A stretch of 64,000 nt of DNA from Nothopassalora personata (GCA_033816765.1 CM066290.1:1-64000), one strand, 5' to 3'; numbered from the stretch's first letter, positions 20,407-32,999 are shown. Numbers and translations: made by a program. Notes: a model not told the origin generated them from the letters alone.

Positions 20407-20629
20407 GTTGCGGGCGCATAGAAGGAGTGCAGCAGCGCAACAGTCCAGTCGCGTGAGGAAACCAAAACATTGACATGGAACATCAGGCACCTGGGAGATG
20501 GCCGAATTTGAACCGGCCGAAGCGCCATCACCAAAACGCCGACTCACGTGAGTTCTGCTTTCCTTCCATGTCGCGACATTTTACCTCAGTAAACTCAGAC
20601 TCGCCGCAGGAATTGGCTTTGGCTTCGCC
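20407..20629. other. Upstream region of the 17386-20406 gene
   Basis: Normal composition. It holds the presumptive promoter and 5' leader of the leftward gene, including GC-rich TCACGTGAG (E-box CACGTG) near 20545. No separate gene seen. Confidence 0.5.
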
Positions 20630-20639
20630 TAGCGCACGC

Positions 20640-20765
20640 GCTAGGCTCGCTTAAGCTCGCTTCAGCTCCGTTAAGCACGGTTCTGCACCGTTCAGCCAAT
20701 TAGAGGGCTAGGAGCGCCAATTCGCGCAGCGAGTCTAAGACCAAATGGGGCTGTTTTAGTGTATA
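20640..20765 (+). repeat. Left terminal inverted repeat, RIP-free version
   Basis: Contains, on the minus strand, TTGGCTGAACGGTGCAG, the CA/TG-retaining form of the motif that reads TTAGCTAAACGGTACTA in the right repeat and in internal copies. Differences between the two ends are therefore largely CpA-to-TpA/TpG-to-TpA. RIP declines sharply here, at the border with the intact host gene. Confidence 0.65.
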
Positions 20766-20944
20766 CGAATTCAGCCCTATATACAAACAAGCACTATTAC
20801 ATTCGAAGGCATACATCTCTATTACTACGTTGCTCTATCGCCTTAATAACTACTGCATTCGACAGCGTACGCTCGGCGCTTTCAATTGAATTAACAATAG
20901 CGTCGTCTACTTATTATAATCACCTACAATCGCCGTCCGCGCGA

Positions 20945-23900
20945 CACGAGTCCTTACTACATGCCTTCGAAGATGTAGAGTTAGAAGAATCGTTAGACGA
21001 GTACTCCGATGCCGATAATAACGCCCCTAATAGCGACGAAGAGGAGGACTACATTAGATTCCCTCCGGTTATGCTACGAAGTCTACACGCGCCGCGCACT
21101 ACGGAGCCTACGCGGGCACAGTAACCTAGAGTAAGGAGGAGGTATACACGACGGTAGGACGACGACATACCTACGTAGGAGAAGCTACAATCTATCGTTA
21201 ATCTCCTACGAAGCTATAATTAGAGTCTATATAAGTTCCTATAGGCCTAGGTCGGAATAGTAGCCGGTACATCGAGCTATAGCGTAGTACTTAAGTCGAA
21301 GAACTATACTACGATCCCGGCGCGTCGGACTGTATTACGTCGCTCTATTAAACACTAGTCGCTTAACGCCGTGTTATACGGACGAGGTTCTCGATATAAC
21401 TAGATACCTACATCTCGTACAATCGCTAAACTCGATAACCTCGCGCGGCATTATCCTTTCGGTACCTTTAAGTTAACTAGCGGCACTAACATCGACAGTT
21501 TAAATAATATAGACTACACGGTAGTATACGAGATTATTAAAACTAGTGCTCTAGTCTAGTACTAAATGTTACTACATTTTATAAGCAATTTTTAATTATA
21601 CTAGACGAGCTAGTTTCGAAGCGATATATTAGATCGATCCGTACAATAGCGTATGTTCTTCGTTACGGTATCGGTATTATACTCGAGGATAGCTAAACGA
21701 TCTAATACCTTCCATTCGCTCGTGTCTATATATCTATAAGGATCTAGTACGAAGCGACGGTATATAGACGTTTTATATAGACTAGGTATCTATTAGAGCT
21801 ACACTACTAGTAATCGCTTATTAAATAGCGTTATAGAGCATAGTAAGGTGCGTAGGACGAGTCCATAACTATGCGTAATAGTACGTCGTAGGCGTACTAT
21901 TAAATAGCTACTACGTCTTTATAATGCTCAATCGCTATTTTGCCTTATATCTATATATATATACCTACCGATTTACATGCTCGCCACGCCTCTATACGGT
22001 TTAGAACGCTTTACGACTACGATCGTCTACGAGCTATATAGCTAGCTTCGTACGGTTTAGAACGCTTTATAACTACGGTCTTCCTCGAGCTATAGCGTCG
22101 AGATGCCGGTTCTAATAGACATATACCGTTTAGAACGCTTTATAACTACGGCCTTCCTCGAGCTATAGCGTTAAGATGCCGGTTCTAATGTACATACACC
22201 GTTTAGGACGCTTTATTAGTATAGCTCCCTTAAGCTATAGAGTAGGCCTTATATAATGGCGGCTATGTAAATGGATCTACACGCTTTAGAACGCTTCGTA
22301 ACTACGGTCCTCTAGAGCCGCGAAGCTATTATTATATCGAGTCTATAGCTAACATCCGCGTTAGTAGATGCACCTCCGTACTATAGGCTATAACGAGTAG
22401 ACGGTACTTAACTACGACAATATGAACTTTAAGGATCCTACTCGCTACGAGGTGTTAGGCTATAAGGTAAAGTAGCGTACTATAACTACTGCTTAGGTTG
22501 TCCATTGTTCTACGATTCTAGCTTCTAGCCTAATATAAGACATATACACTCCGTCCGCTTCCCTCGATGTAGATAATATCTACGATACGCCTAGGCTCTA
22601 GGATGATAGTACTAGGCGAGAGATATCGAGAGCTATTATTACTAATACTATTAAGGTTATCTACGACAAGCCGATTAACGAGATCCTAAAGCTCGAGGCG
22701 ATCGTGAATCTAGAGACACCTTACACCTATCTAGCGATACCTTAGCTAGATGTTCTCGCTAATACTAGACCGACGGATTATCTATAATGTAGCTCTATAC
22801 CCGAAGACGAAGGCACTACGGAAGGCAACATGCGGGTACACGATCGACTTATAAAGGTCGAATTAGGCTTTAAGTCTAATGCGGACCTAACGTCCTCTAA
22901 GTAGGAGGTGTTCGGTACACGTCTTTAGCTCGTACATAGTAATTAGCTTACGTCGGAGCGCATTCGAGTAGCTAAAGTCTAGTAGAAGCATGCCTAAGGT
23001 CGCTTTAACCGTAGAGAGTAGCTCCTTAGAGTACTAGCTTAGTTCTACATCTAGATAAATCTACTCTATACTATCGTCCGTACGTATTAGGATCCTCCCT
23101 CTCTAAATGAGCATTGTTATTACACTATCTCTTCTAATTGTGCCGCCTAGAATCGGTCTTAATATAGTCGTAAGAACATTAAGTATTACCTTATCGAGCC
23201 CCTAGTCCGGTATAGGTTTAACTCGCGGGTGTTGCTATTGTTCTATAAAGTACTAGAGCGTCGTAAGATCCTATTGCCGGTCGGAGTCACTACTAATATG
23301 TCCGTAATCGATAGTAGCTAGCTTAATAATAGTTTCGTATCCGTTAATAAAATACTACGGTCTAACTTAACTACCGCGATGTTTAACGAGATTTTCGAGG
23401 ATATACGACTAGAAGCTTTTACGCGTAACGTATAGGAAGGTAAGACTCCCTCTAGTATTGTTCATAAAGACATCGAATTCCGTACTATGTATTAGCTATT
23501 ATAAGAGGTAGAGTTACTTTTAACGATACGGTACGCGGTTAAACATAGTAATATCGGTATACTAAGGCGTGCGGTAGACCTATTAATTCCTATCTTCTTC
23601 GGAGCATCGTAGTATAACTACGGCCGCGAGATGTTGTATTACCGATAGCTTCTCTCGGATGCTATATACACGCCGGTATTGTAGCGATTAATACTAGCAT
23701 CCGGTCTAGTGAACTAGAAAGGTAAAGCGATAACCTTTAAGCCTATCGACCTAAGTCTCAAACACCTAAATAGAGGATGTAAAACCGAGCTTAATTGCTT
23801 TAAGAACTCGACCTATAATATAGACACGATCTTCGATCGTATTTATCGGTTAAATCGTTAGATCCGCTATCTCCGCGCTAACATCGAGCAAGAATTTAGC

Positions 23901-24335
23901 AATTATATACTAGACGATTATACCGTTCGAGATGCTCGCCTTAATATGTTCGCTCGGGCGAAGATATTATTTAATAGCGAGCTCGGGTCTATTCGAGGAG
24001 CCTAGAGCCTATACGATCCTAAGTAGTATTACGACTCGTTTAACATTCGTAAAGAAGGCATATAGGTAGTAGGCTCGCGTGTTACGGAGTTTAACTCGAG
24101 GCTAATTCGATAGCTACTAGATACTACTACGGGTAATATACTATCGGACTTTATCGATATTAAGGCGCTTAAGGCTATAGAGGACGTAGAGATTATGGAC
24201 CTTACGTAGCTTAACGATTGGAAGACAACGAAGTACATAAGATAATGCATAAGATAAGAGATGAGACACGATATTAGCGGTACCGAGAAGAAGTTCATTA
24301 TAGATAGAGACACTAAGTAGAGGACACCGAACACC
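20945..24335 (+). pseudogene. DUF6589-like protein gene, RIP-inactivated
   Basis: Plus-strand frame fragments give a large protein. An N-terminal part resembles the region preceding DUF6589 in fungal proteins (for example a RSYN-SLYKFLQA segment near 21215 and a GSSTKRRYIDVLYRLGI block near 21750). The DUF6589 core is at about 23500-23800, with RYAVKHSDIGILRRAVDLL, FFGAS..YNYGREMLYY and LILASGLVN. These blocks match the family's 'kHgDiG.lrr', 'Y..E.L' and 'slvN..G' patterns. In-frame TAG/TAA codons throughout are of RIP type. DUF6589 is of unknown function and common in fungal repetitive DNA; a transposase role is speculation. Bases 21990-22330 inside may be an intron or repeat insertion. Confidence 0.6.
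22001..22330. repeat. Tandem repeat, about 71-bp unit, five degenerate copies
   Basis: Units begin with CGGTTTAGAACGCTTTA or a close variant at about 22003, 22057, 22127, 22198 and 22279. The two best copies share CTTCCTCGAGCTATAGCGT and GATGCCGGTTCTAAT. They lie inside the DUF6589-like gene region and look non-coding. Confidence 0.75.
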
Positions 24336-24439
24336 GAACACCGAACACCTACCTACCTACCTACTAATAAAACCTAGTAGAAGACACCCGACTATACCCT
24401 AACGATAAAGCCTTATAGAAAACAAAAAAAATTAGACAG

Positions 24440-25030
24440 CTACCGGAGGAGCTATACCGCCGAAGCTACTACTACCTATACTACTACCGAAACCACTACC
24501 GTTACCCCCGAAGGGGGGTCTCTTCTTAGCCGGAGCAATGTTCTTAGGCGCGGGACGACGACGAGAACTAGACTTTGACTTCTTCTCGCCCTTACGAGGA
24601 CCGGGCTTATTAGGATAGTAGTAGCCCTTAGAGCGAAGGCGGTAGCGAGTATACGAGAAGCCGGTACGCTTAATCTAGCCTTTAGCTAGGTTAGAGAAGA
24701 CCTAGTACTCGTATCCGTAGTCTAGACAATAGTCGCACGACTACCTAGGCTTAGGCGCGTATAGTCGGCCGAGCTTAGTCTCTATAATAGTACCGACGAG
24801 GCGCTAGTTCGTACGGCCGCGACGCTTAATGTAGACGTCTAAGGTAGTGTTAGTACATTGTAGTATATAGCGACAACTATACTTAACTTACTACCGAGCA
24901 CGTCTATAGACTACTACTTACTATTAACTTAAGGCTCGCGGGTTAGAGGGTCGTAGCTACTAGGTAAGAACACCTAAGGGAGCCGGGGGTTGTCGGTAAT
25001 GTCGGTAGCTAGGCGCTACGCGAGGGTTAT
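24440..25030 (-). pseudogene. Hypothetical Gly/Ser-tailed protein in the TIR element
   Basis: A minus-strand frame interrupted by a few TAG codons gives a basic segment (KGEKKSKSSSRRRPAPKN) followed by a Gly/Ser/Phe tail (FGGNGSGFGSSIGSSSFG) ending near 24440. Upstream are scattered cysteines (CDYCLDYG), possibly a zinc-binding element. Family not recognised. The frame upstream runs into a CTA microsatellite. Confidence 0.4.
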
Positions 25031-25042
25031 GCTACCTTATAG

Positions 25043-25111
<69 letters not shown>

Positions 25112-25129
25112 TTACTACTACTACTACTA
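25043..25129. repeat. (CTA)n microsatellite
   Basis: About 29 trinucleotide units with one ATT interruption near 25112. A shorter, impure CTA run lies at about 25390-25442. CTA/TAG runs are what RIP would leave of a CAG/CTG-type repeat (CTG to CTA), so the array may be a mutated former CTG repeat. Confidence 0.9.
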
Positions 25130-27479
25130 AGTAGCGACTAGAGGAACGAAGTCGGCGGTAGGCGAGGGAGCGCGGAGAGAGGCGGTAGGTATAGTATCGC
25201 GCGAGCGAAGAAGACCGGGAGAAGAAGTACTATTATTAAAATCTTATCTATAGTATAGTTAGTACGTGTTTATAGAGATTAAGATTATGCAGTAAGGTAA
25301 CTAAGATTAAGAAGCTTAATCTCGAAGACTTAACACTATGTAGTTAGGGGATACGCGACACTTACATAAAAATTAGCGAGTCGCTACTATACTACTACTA
25401 CTATTACTGTTACTACTGCTATTACTACTACTACTACTATTAGGCGAGGAGGAGGGCGGCACGACGGGCGCGCTACCGAGTAGAGAGACTATAATTATGT
25501 TAGTACGCTTATTACGTTATAAAGTGATATATCTTAACTTACGGAGGAGGGAGCACGCGAGGAGTAGGAGTAGGCCTTTAATAATGTTAGCTAATAGATA
25601 TCGGACACGAGACATATTACGACTAACCGGCTAGCGGCGCTACTACTATGCTAGTACTAACGACTACGGGAACCGAGCGGAAAGAAGGCGGGCATCTTAG
25701 CGGTAGAGTTAACAATCGACTTATATAGCTTACGGGTTAGGGTTTAGGCGTTAAAGGAGGCGGAGTCGTAGATCGCTTACGGGCTAGAAGTAATATAAGT
25801 TAAGTAAAAGAAAAGAGGAAGTGAAAGAAGAAAGAAGCGCGAAGATATGCCTCGACCTTACAATAGCGGGAAGTATACTATTGTCGATAGGAAAGCGCGA
25901 GTAATGTAGAGCCTTCTTTCGGGAGTCCTACGCTCTAGTTAGGTACCGTAGAGTAAAGGCGTCTCTCTAATAATAGTATAGAGATGTATTATAAGAACGC
26001 GCGCGCTCTTATTAGCTAAACGGTACTAAATCGATGTAAAGCGTATGACTAGACCCTAGATTTCGCACTAAACTTCATATACGTATATAAAGTAATAATA
26101 CGATCCGCGCTATTATAGACTTAGCGCGCGTTCTTATTAGCTAAACGGTACTAAATCGTATTAAAGGATAATGAACCCTTACGATATTATTCATTAAGGA
26201 GGAAGGTATAATAGTAGCTACCCGCTACCTACGCGAGCTTCCTATGTCGTAAGTAGGCTTCCCTACTATAGCCTAAGGCTCCTCGTATGCGTCCCATTCG
26301 ACCGACTAGCTATCCCGTTACATAGAGCGTGAAGTCCGCACTTTTCCTCTTCCGGTAATCCTTCTTCCCGGGCGGGTGTCGCATCTAGGAAGGCGGGTAT
26401 CGCATCTTCCTAGATACGTAACCTATCTACCGCCGAGCCGATTATAGACACTAGAAACTTCGACCTAAGCATAGCTAGCTAGGTAACCGTCCGCTCTAAC
26501 GATGTATCCTAGTAAGGACGCATTTAATAACGCCTATTTAGAGACTATTAACTTCGCCGACTACCTTCTACGCGAGACACCTAAATTATGCTCTAAGATA
26601 GGTTAGGCTATTAAGATTGGCCTTAAGACCTACTAGGCGTTAAGAGGCGTAGGCTTATCCGTAAGGTGTAGGAGTTAAAGGCAGTTCCTACTAAGCTTAA
26701 TATATACCGTTTATTTAAGTACCTAGGCTACTACATCCATAATTACTTTACGATAATACTACTACCCCGACGATAACTTTACTAATGTATAGCTACGTCC
26801 GTAAAGACCTTCGAGAAGATGCTACTACCCCGTCGACGACTTTAACTAATATACTACTACTATATAAGAAGTTTTAATAACGTAGCTTTACTCCGACACG
26901 AGTCGCGTAACTACCGTACTTAGTAGAGCTTAGGCCTATACTACATTACATTCCGCACTACTTTCTCGTCCGGTAGGATGTCTTTCGAGGGTAGCGTAGG
27001 TGGGATCTAGTTATAGCCGTCCATCATTATTAGGGAGCGTCCGAGATGTAGTTAATAATAGTTATTAGCGCCTTTAGTAAGGCGATATTATTAGCTAAAC
27101 CGTGCCGGCCGATGCTAAAGCGACTATAAGCGAACATAAGCGAGCGACGAGGCTACGCGACAATGTAATATCGTACGGGGAAGAGGACATGTCGTCGAAG
27201 ATAGCGGGCCGAGCGGTATGTACCGAGCGATATTATTAGCTAAACCGTATTAAACGGAGCTAAAGCGAATAAGCGAGCATAAGCGAGAGAGGTAGCGTTA
27301 TAGCGATAAGGTTACCCTTAACATCGTAAGGCTACGCGACGATGCAATATCTTATAGGAGAGAGGATGTCGTTATAGATGTCGGACCGAGCGGATTTACC
27401 CGAGCGCTCTTATTAGCTAAACCGTACTAATCTATATTATAAAGGGTTCTAAACGGTATAAGTAGGGTACATAAGCTAG
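25130..27479. other. Non-coding RIP-mutated interior of the TIR element
   Basis: No frame I can assign on either strand. Contains an impure CTA run and the clustered internal copies of the terminal-repeat motif annotated separately. Confidence 0.5.
26008..27445 (+). repeat. Dispersed terminal-repeat motif TTAGCTAAACNGT, five internal copies
   Basis: The motif TTAGCTAAACGGTACTAAA or a close variant occurs at about 26012, 26137, 27090, 27236 and 27413. Two more copies lie near the right end (31018 and 31661). Several are preceded by GCGCTCTTA or GCGATATTA and followed by ATGTAAAGCG-like or GAGCTAAAGCG-like sequence. All are in the same orientation as the right terminal repeat. They could be transposase-binding subterminal repeats or remnants of shorter relatives inserted one into another. 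Confidence 0.7.
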
Positions 27480-30400
27480 CGCCGGATAGACCCGACACGA
27501 CTATAGTATGTAAAACGTATACGACATTACTATTCGTCTTAACTATTAACACTAGATAGGGCATTAGTATACCGGTTACTCCTCCGCGCCCTCTACGATA
27601 GTATTCGCTTCCGACTGGATCTAGACACTCCTACCTATAACATCTACACATTATCTAGTTCATCCTCTTTAATAACTACTCCGGCATTCGTATTACGCTC
27701 TATAAGCGGCTTTCGGCGCTTCCCTTTCGTTCGACTTAGTGTTTTCTTCCTAGGTGTACGAGCTATATCGACCTTACGCTTCGGTATACTAGATAACCGC
27801 CGACTTAGTATCGTAACAGCGGTAGTAGCTACGGGCGATAAGTTCGGTATATTAAGTAGCTATGTATTATCGATCGCATCGCCCTATGATTATAATTCTA
27901 GTAGTATACTCTACGACTCCGGTACTATAACCTAGGAGTCTAGAACTGTAACCTAAGAGTCTAGAACTGTAACCTAAGAGTCTAGTACTAAGACCTACGA
28001 ATCTAATACTATAATAGTAGGAGATATTAATCCATCTACCTCGGGCACTATATCGGTAGGTGCTTACAATGCCTAGAGCTCGGTCTCGTCTAGTATAAAA
28101 GGATCCGGCATACCGCTAGTACTAAATGTAGTAACCTTCGGCGTAGTAATAGGAGACCTACGATTAGTAAGAAATGTATCTACTTCTCGACTAGTCTTCT
28201 TAGTAGAGAGGGTATACTTAGTCGCACTCATAAGTAATGTCTATAATACTAGTAGTATCAAAACTTATACCGGCGGTAGTATGCTCGACTTAGGCGTAAT
28301 CGGTAAGTACTACGGACGGGTAGGCGATCGATTTATTAGACACGGTATCGATATAGCACTAGTCATAATAGTGGAAGGTAACGCTATAGGACTAGTTAAC
28401 ACGAACGGTATATATATACCTCTTACTAGACTATAGACCTACCGACTATTACCCCTAACTAGATCGTGGACTTACCGATTATTACCTTCTCGCTCTTACC
28501 GTAGCTTTAACATATTGCGAGCCGCAACTAGGATTAGATTATTGTCCCTAGCCTCCTCCGTACGCCTTAACGACTAGGTAGCGTCCTTATTGTCCTAGTT
28601 TAACTCCCTATTATTAGTAGGTGTAGCCTTTCTAGCATTACGACTAGCTTTCCGCACTACTATACGCTCTATAAGTATAGACTAGACGATAGAGAACTGC
28701 TACTTAAGTTAGGCTAGTAATGTTAATTAATGCATACCCTAGTACTTCTACTCGATAATACGAGGTACCTTCTCGTATAACCTATCGATTACTAGATTAT
28801 CCTAACTACTCGAGGTATTTAGAGACTTATACAACTTATCGTTATATAGCGTAACGATGTCCTACCGGAGCCTATTAGACATAAATGTATTAGGCGGCAT
28901 AGGGAATATAGTATTAGGACGTAGCTCGGTAGCGTGCCTATAAGCCTATTTATCGAGTACTACTAATACGATAGTAGAACGAGAACCTTTCCGTAGAGCT
29001 ATAGAAACAACTAGTATAGGTAGCAATTAGAATGTCGATAATAGGAATGCATCCGGCGTGCACGCATTGTAGCATAGGCTTAGTAGTAACACGACACGCC
29101 TTTCCTCGCCCGGTAGTAGGCGTCCTTCTCCGAGAAAGTGGAGGAACCTACTACGATAGTAACTGCCATTAATAATGTCTCGCTAAACTAGAGGTAATAG
29201 CCTACGATTGTACCTCTTATCTACTATCTACTTTAGCTTATTGTCCGGATTAAATAGCTCTACTTTAGACTCGGTACTAGCCTCGGAACTAGCCTCGGAC
29301 CCTTCGCTTAAATCACCCTAGTCCGGTTAGATTATAGCGGCTACACCTATACGAGCTTTCTTACGATGCGAAGGCAATTGATTTTTCTATACGGTCTTAC
29401 GAGCCTTCTTTTATGCAGCCGTCTTAGCCTTAGGGTTATTAGTATCTATTATACCCGCTAGATCGATACTATTGTAGTTAAAAGCCTAATACGGTAGATA
29501 TATTATACTAATGCTCGTCCGGCCCTCGCTACGACTACTACGGCCGAGTCTCTACTAAATGTCGCCGACATCTATACCGATAGGGAACTTCTAATACATA
29601 ACGATCTCGACATCCGGAATGTTAACGCCTATACCTAATAAAGTGGTAGTAACGATAACCCTAATCCGAGAGTTCTCCTTTTTGAACTCGTTATATCGGA
29701 AGTTCTTGTCCTATTTGGTAGTAACTAACGTAAAGGTCTACACGACATCGGCTACATAGTAACCGACACCTACGCGCTTACGATAATATCGATCTTACGG
29801 TAGCGTATCCGCGGTTAGTCGGATTAAGGCTTCGGTAATGAAGGTCGTAGTAGTAGCGATAGTACTAATACTATCGATAAAAACGATAGCCTTACGGATT
29901 CGATTAGGTGTCGCTTTACCGTCTATTATAGTATACTCTAATAAGAACCTAAGTTAATGCTACTAGTTAAGTTTACCCTTTAGAATCTATCGTAAGTAGA
30001 TAGCTATATCTATACAATTAATGGACGTTCGAATCACCTTGGTCTAGAATAGTAATAGACTAAGATACCGAAATCTAGCGTTCTAGAGAACATCCTCTTC
30101 CGTAGCCTTATCGAGTGTAGTAGAATAGGTAAACTAACATACCTCTCGCGGTAGCTAGTCTCGTAGCTAGCCTAGCATCGCGAAGGCCGGTCTAAAATCC
30201 TTCTACTACCAAATAGTGTAGCATTCATCGATTACGACGAGTCTAATACGCGAGGTAAATCTCGAGTCCTTTAGTAACTTCCGAAAAGATGCGGACGAGG
30301 CTTGCTTAGGTCTAAGTAGTATATAAGTATATTAGCTATCGGCTATCTTCTATAACATTATTCGGTCCTCTAACTTAGTACCCTCTACTATTAAGATAGG

Positions 30401-30853
30401 ACGCGTACTACTACTAAGCTAACGAATGTTACGTAACTGCTCATCTCTAAGCTTAACTAACGGCACGATTTGAATAGTAATGCGATCTATAAGAACACTA
30501 TACGCATAAAATATCATACTCTTACTAAACCCGGTCCGTGCAATTAATAGGGTATCTCCGCTACTAAAAATTAGACGCCGTAGTACGCGGACCTACTAGT
30601 AGTATAGCTCGAATCTATATAAGTTATATAGATACTAATGGATAACACGCTACTAGATGTTTACATAGCGTACGTCTCGAGCTTTATCTATAGCCTCCTT
30701 TAGACACTCTCGGGAATAACGATGTCGAATGGCATCGAGACGAGAGGCTAAGGATGTTGTCGTATCTAGCGTATACGGCTTTAGACGTTTCACCTTCGCC
30801 CGCTTGCCTCTCCTATCGGCTTTTCTAGACGACGTATTCGCTACTAAAGGCAT
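27480..30853 (-). pseudogene. RecQ-like DEAH-box helicase gene, RIP-inactivated
   Basis: Minus-strand frame with ordered superfamily 2 helicase motifs. The Walker A region is ARTGFSKSMIFYAYS (near 30520), where a Gly of TGxGKS is changed to Ser by a TpG-to-TpA step. Motif II with the RecQ signature is VVIDECYTIW followed by KDFRPAFAMLG (near 30210). A TTLDKAT motif III follows, and motif VI is RLGRSSRSEGRT (near 29550), equivalent to QxxGRxGRxG. The ATG at 30851-30853 (MPLVANTSS) is a plausible start. A further C-terminal region runs to about 27500. Stops are TAG/TAA at Gln/Trp positions. RecQ helicases are known near telomeres in fungi (telomere-linked helicases); here the gene lies inside an element with inverted repeats. 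Confidence 0.75.
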
Positions 30854-31593
30854 GTTCGAAGCGTACTAAAGCGTACTAAAGCGTGTAGATCGGTGCTAGC
30901 CCGTGAAAAGGGTGTCGTTAAGAAGCGAGCGTAGAGATCCGTTAAGCTACTAAGACTACTACGCGTACCGCCTACTACTATAGATAACGCGGTATACGGC
31001 ACCTAGCGCTACCCTCTCATTAGCTAAACCGTGCGAAACGGTACTGACCCGTTAAGACCCGTACAAATAGGGGTAAATAGAGTGTTTAAAATACTACGTA
31101 AACTACGCTCTTATTACGTACTAATGTTCTACTATAGCGACATAACTACACTAGCACGACTGCGAAGCGTACGATTAACTAGGAAGGTGTACGTATAGCA
31201 TACGGTACGATAGACAATTGCGCGCTATGTAATAGACTTAATAGTTATGTATCTACCTAGCTTCGCGTCTTAGCGCGCCTACCGAACATAATACACTACC
31301 TTTAATATTAACAACTCTTACTTATTTAGCCTAAGGAATCGAATGGGGGTAGTAGTGTACTCGTAAGAGGCGTTAGTAGCTCGCTAGCTAATATTGGTTT
31401 AAACTGCATAAAGTCGGTTTTACATTCGAGGATGTACTTCGTACATAACGCGCTATCGGATCGTTACGTTCTCGACGCCGTCGTAATCTCTACTATCGGC
31501 GCTATCATTTAAATCTACAGGAGCTCGGCCGGGCGTAGTAATCGGTTACTATCGCGTACTGAAATATAGTAGTAGTGCTACATAGCTTTAAGC

Positions 31594-31730
31594 TACACTA
31601 AAATAAGCCCCATTCGATCTTAGACGCTTCGTAAAGGCTCGCTACTACGGAATCACCCGATTAGCTAAACGGTACTAAACCGTACTGACCCGTAATAATC
31701 GGAGCTAAACGGTGCCGAGCCGAGAAAGAA
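31594..31730 (-). repeat. Right terminal inverted repeat, RIP-mutated version
   Basis: Reverse complement of the left repeat with RIP-type differences. Landmarks are TACACTAAAATAAGCCCCAT (31594-31613), then TTAGACGCTTCG, then GATTAGCTAAACGGTACTAA (31660-31679). Confidence 0.65.
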
Positions 31731-31735
31731 GCGAC

Positions 31736-32979
31736 TAAGCTTACTAAGGTAAGCGACATTTACTATTACCCTATCGCTATTATATAACTAGCGGTACCGT
31801 CTTTACACTTCTTTATACCTTGTAGCCCGTCCGTACTAGACGTAAGAGCTAGGATACGAGCCGTGCTAGACTAGGTACTAGCGATAATAACACCTAGTAG
31901 GAGTAGACATTTTTTTATTAAAACACGAAGTCGGCATTAAGTCCATTAATGTTACGGATAACAGTTTTTCCGCCTAAGCGGAAAAGTCGTCTAGGTGATC
32001 GCAACTTCCTACGGGAAAGCAACTACCTCTAGCTCCTCTATATTCGATCCCGTAAAAGGGTTGAGACGATTTAGACCATATACTACTAAGATTAGCTAGT
32101 ACCTTATCGTTACTATCCTAGCGTTATATTATAACCTTACCGTCGCTAACCTTATAATAGAGCTGTAATGTTAGCTATATAGACTAATCTAAGGTAGAGC
32201 TATCTAGCGTAGTAATTACTATATCTATACGCCTTACTATTATTATATACTTACTACTTACATAAAACTTCTCTTATATAGTAATATTATAACCTTATTT
32301 AATACTACTTAGACGACGATAACTAGATAGGCTATATAGTAGTAGAGCTATTACTCTATAATAAGAAAGGCTCTAGGACTATAATATTGTAAGGGCCGTA
32401 AGGCTATAAGGGGATGTCGTAATATATAGTACGCCTACGATCTTCTAATCGTAGATAAACTAAAGCTTACTTTCTTCTATAGACGCTATACGCGTCTCCT
32501 AGTGTACGTATGCGCGTTACGTGCGGTATACTAAGCCGGATATAGCCGTATTATATATAAGGGTTAGCTATAGGCTACCCTTATAACTACCTCCCCTTCT
32601 AGGACGAGCTACCCTTAGCTCGCGGCTTTAGGAGGTTTCTATATAAGTAATCTATCTACTTCTCGTAGATTCCGTTACTATACGACCCGCCTACGGGTCT
32701 CGTACGTGTTATTATTAGGGTGTAGGTAGGTGTAAAGTTATAGTTACCGGTTTAACTAACTCGAGGGTTTAAGAAGCGTACCCTCTTCCTCCTTTTCCTT
32801 CCTTTCTTTTATACTACGTTCTCGTAGCGTACTATACCCGTACTACTAGCGATCTACTAGCTCCTCGCTAGCGACTATCTAGCGACCCGCTAGCACTACT
32901 ATAGCTTTAGAGGAAGCTATCTAAGACTAGCTCCGCTAGGAGGCCCTTATAGGGGGCCTATTAGTACTACTAACACTAT
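31736..32979. other. RIP-mutated DNA, unassigned
   Basis: No gene recognised. Contains one perfect short hairpin TTTTCCGC-CTAA-GCGGAAAA (31966-31985). The stretch lies between the TIR element and the family B gypsy remnant and may include the latter's LTR, which I could not delimit. Confidence 0.5.
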
Positions 32980-32999
32980 TACTAGTACTACTAGTATAG

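Larger units (their letters stand above)
20630..31735. mobile_element. Large RIP-mutated element with terminal inverted repeats, DUF6589-like and RecQ-like genes
   Basis: The left boundary sequence (20640-20765) and the right boundary sequence (31594-31730) are inverted copies of each other. Left GTCTAAGACCAAATGGGGC corresponds on the minus strand to GTCTAAGATCGAATGGGGC, and the adjoining blocks agree apart from RIP-type changes. Between them lie a plus-strand DUF6589-like gene, a small minus-strand Gly/Ser-rich frame and a minus-strand RecQ-like helicase, all with RIP nonsense codons. A TTAGCTAAACNGTACTAA motif from the terminal repeats recurs internally. Exact ends and target duplication could not be fixed. 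It could be a DNA transposon or a subtelomeric helicase repeat. Starship captain (DUF3435) sequence was not seen. Confidence 0.6.

Noticed and set aside
20486..20530. Possible tRNA T-arm (GGTTCAAATTCGGCC on the minus strand)
   Set aside because: No matching acceptor 5' strand, D arm or anticodon arm is found in the required positions.
24310..24366. Short ACCGAACACC and CTAC repeats, considered as a CRISPR-like array
   Set aside because: Units of 4-8 bp without spacers, in eukaryotic DNA: simple-sequence repeats only.
20630..31735. Starship giant transposon
   Set aside because: No DUF3435 tyrosine recombinase seen at either end; inverted terminal repeats and the DUF6589/RecQ content do not fit.
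31966..31985. Perfect hairpin TTTTCCGC-CTAA-GCGGAAAA, looking like a terminator
   Set aside because: Rho-independent terminators do not apply in a eukaryotic nuclear genome, and the site is not next to any recognised transcript end.
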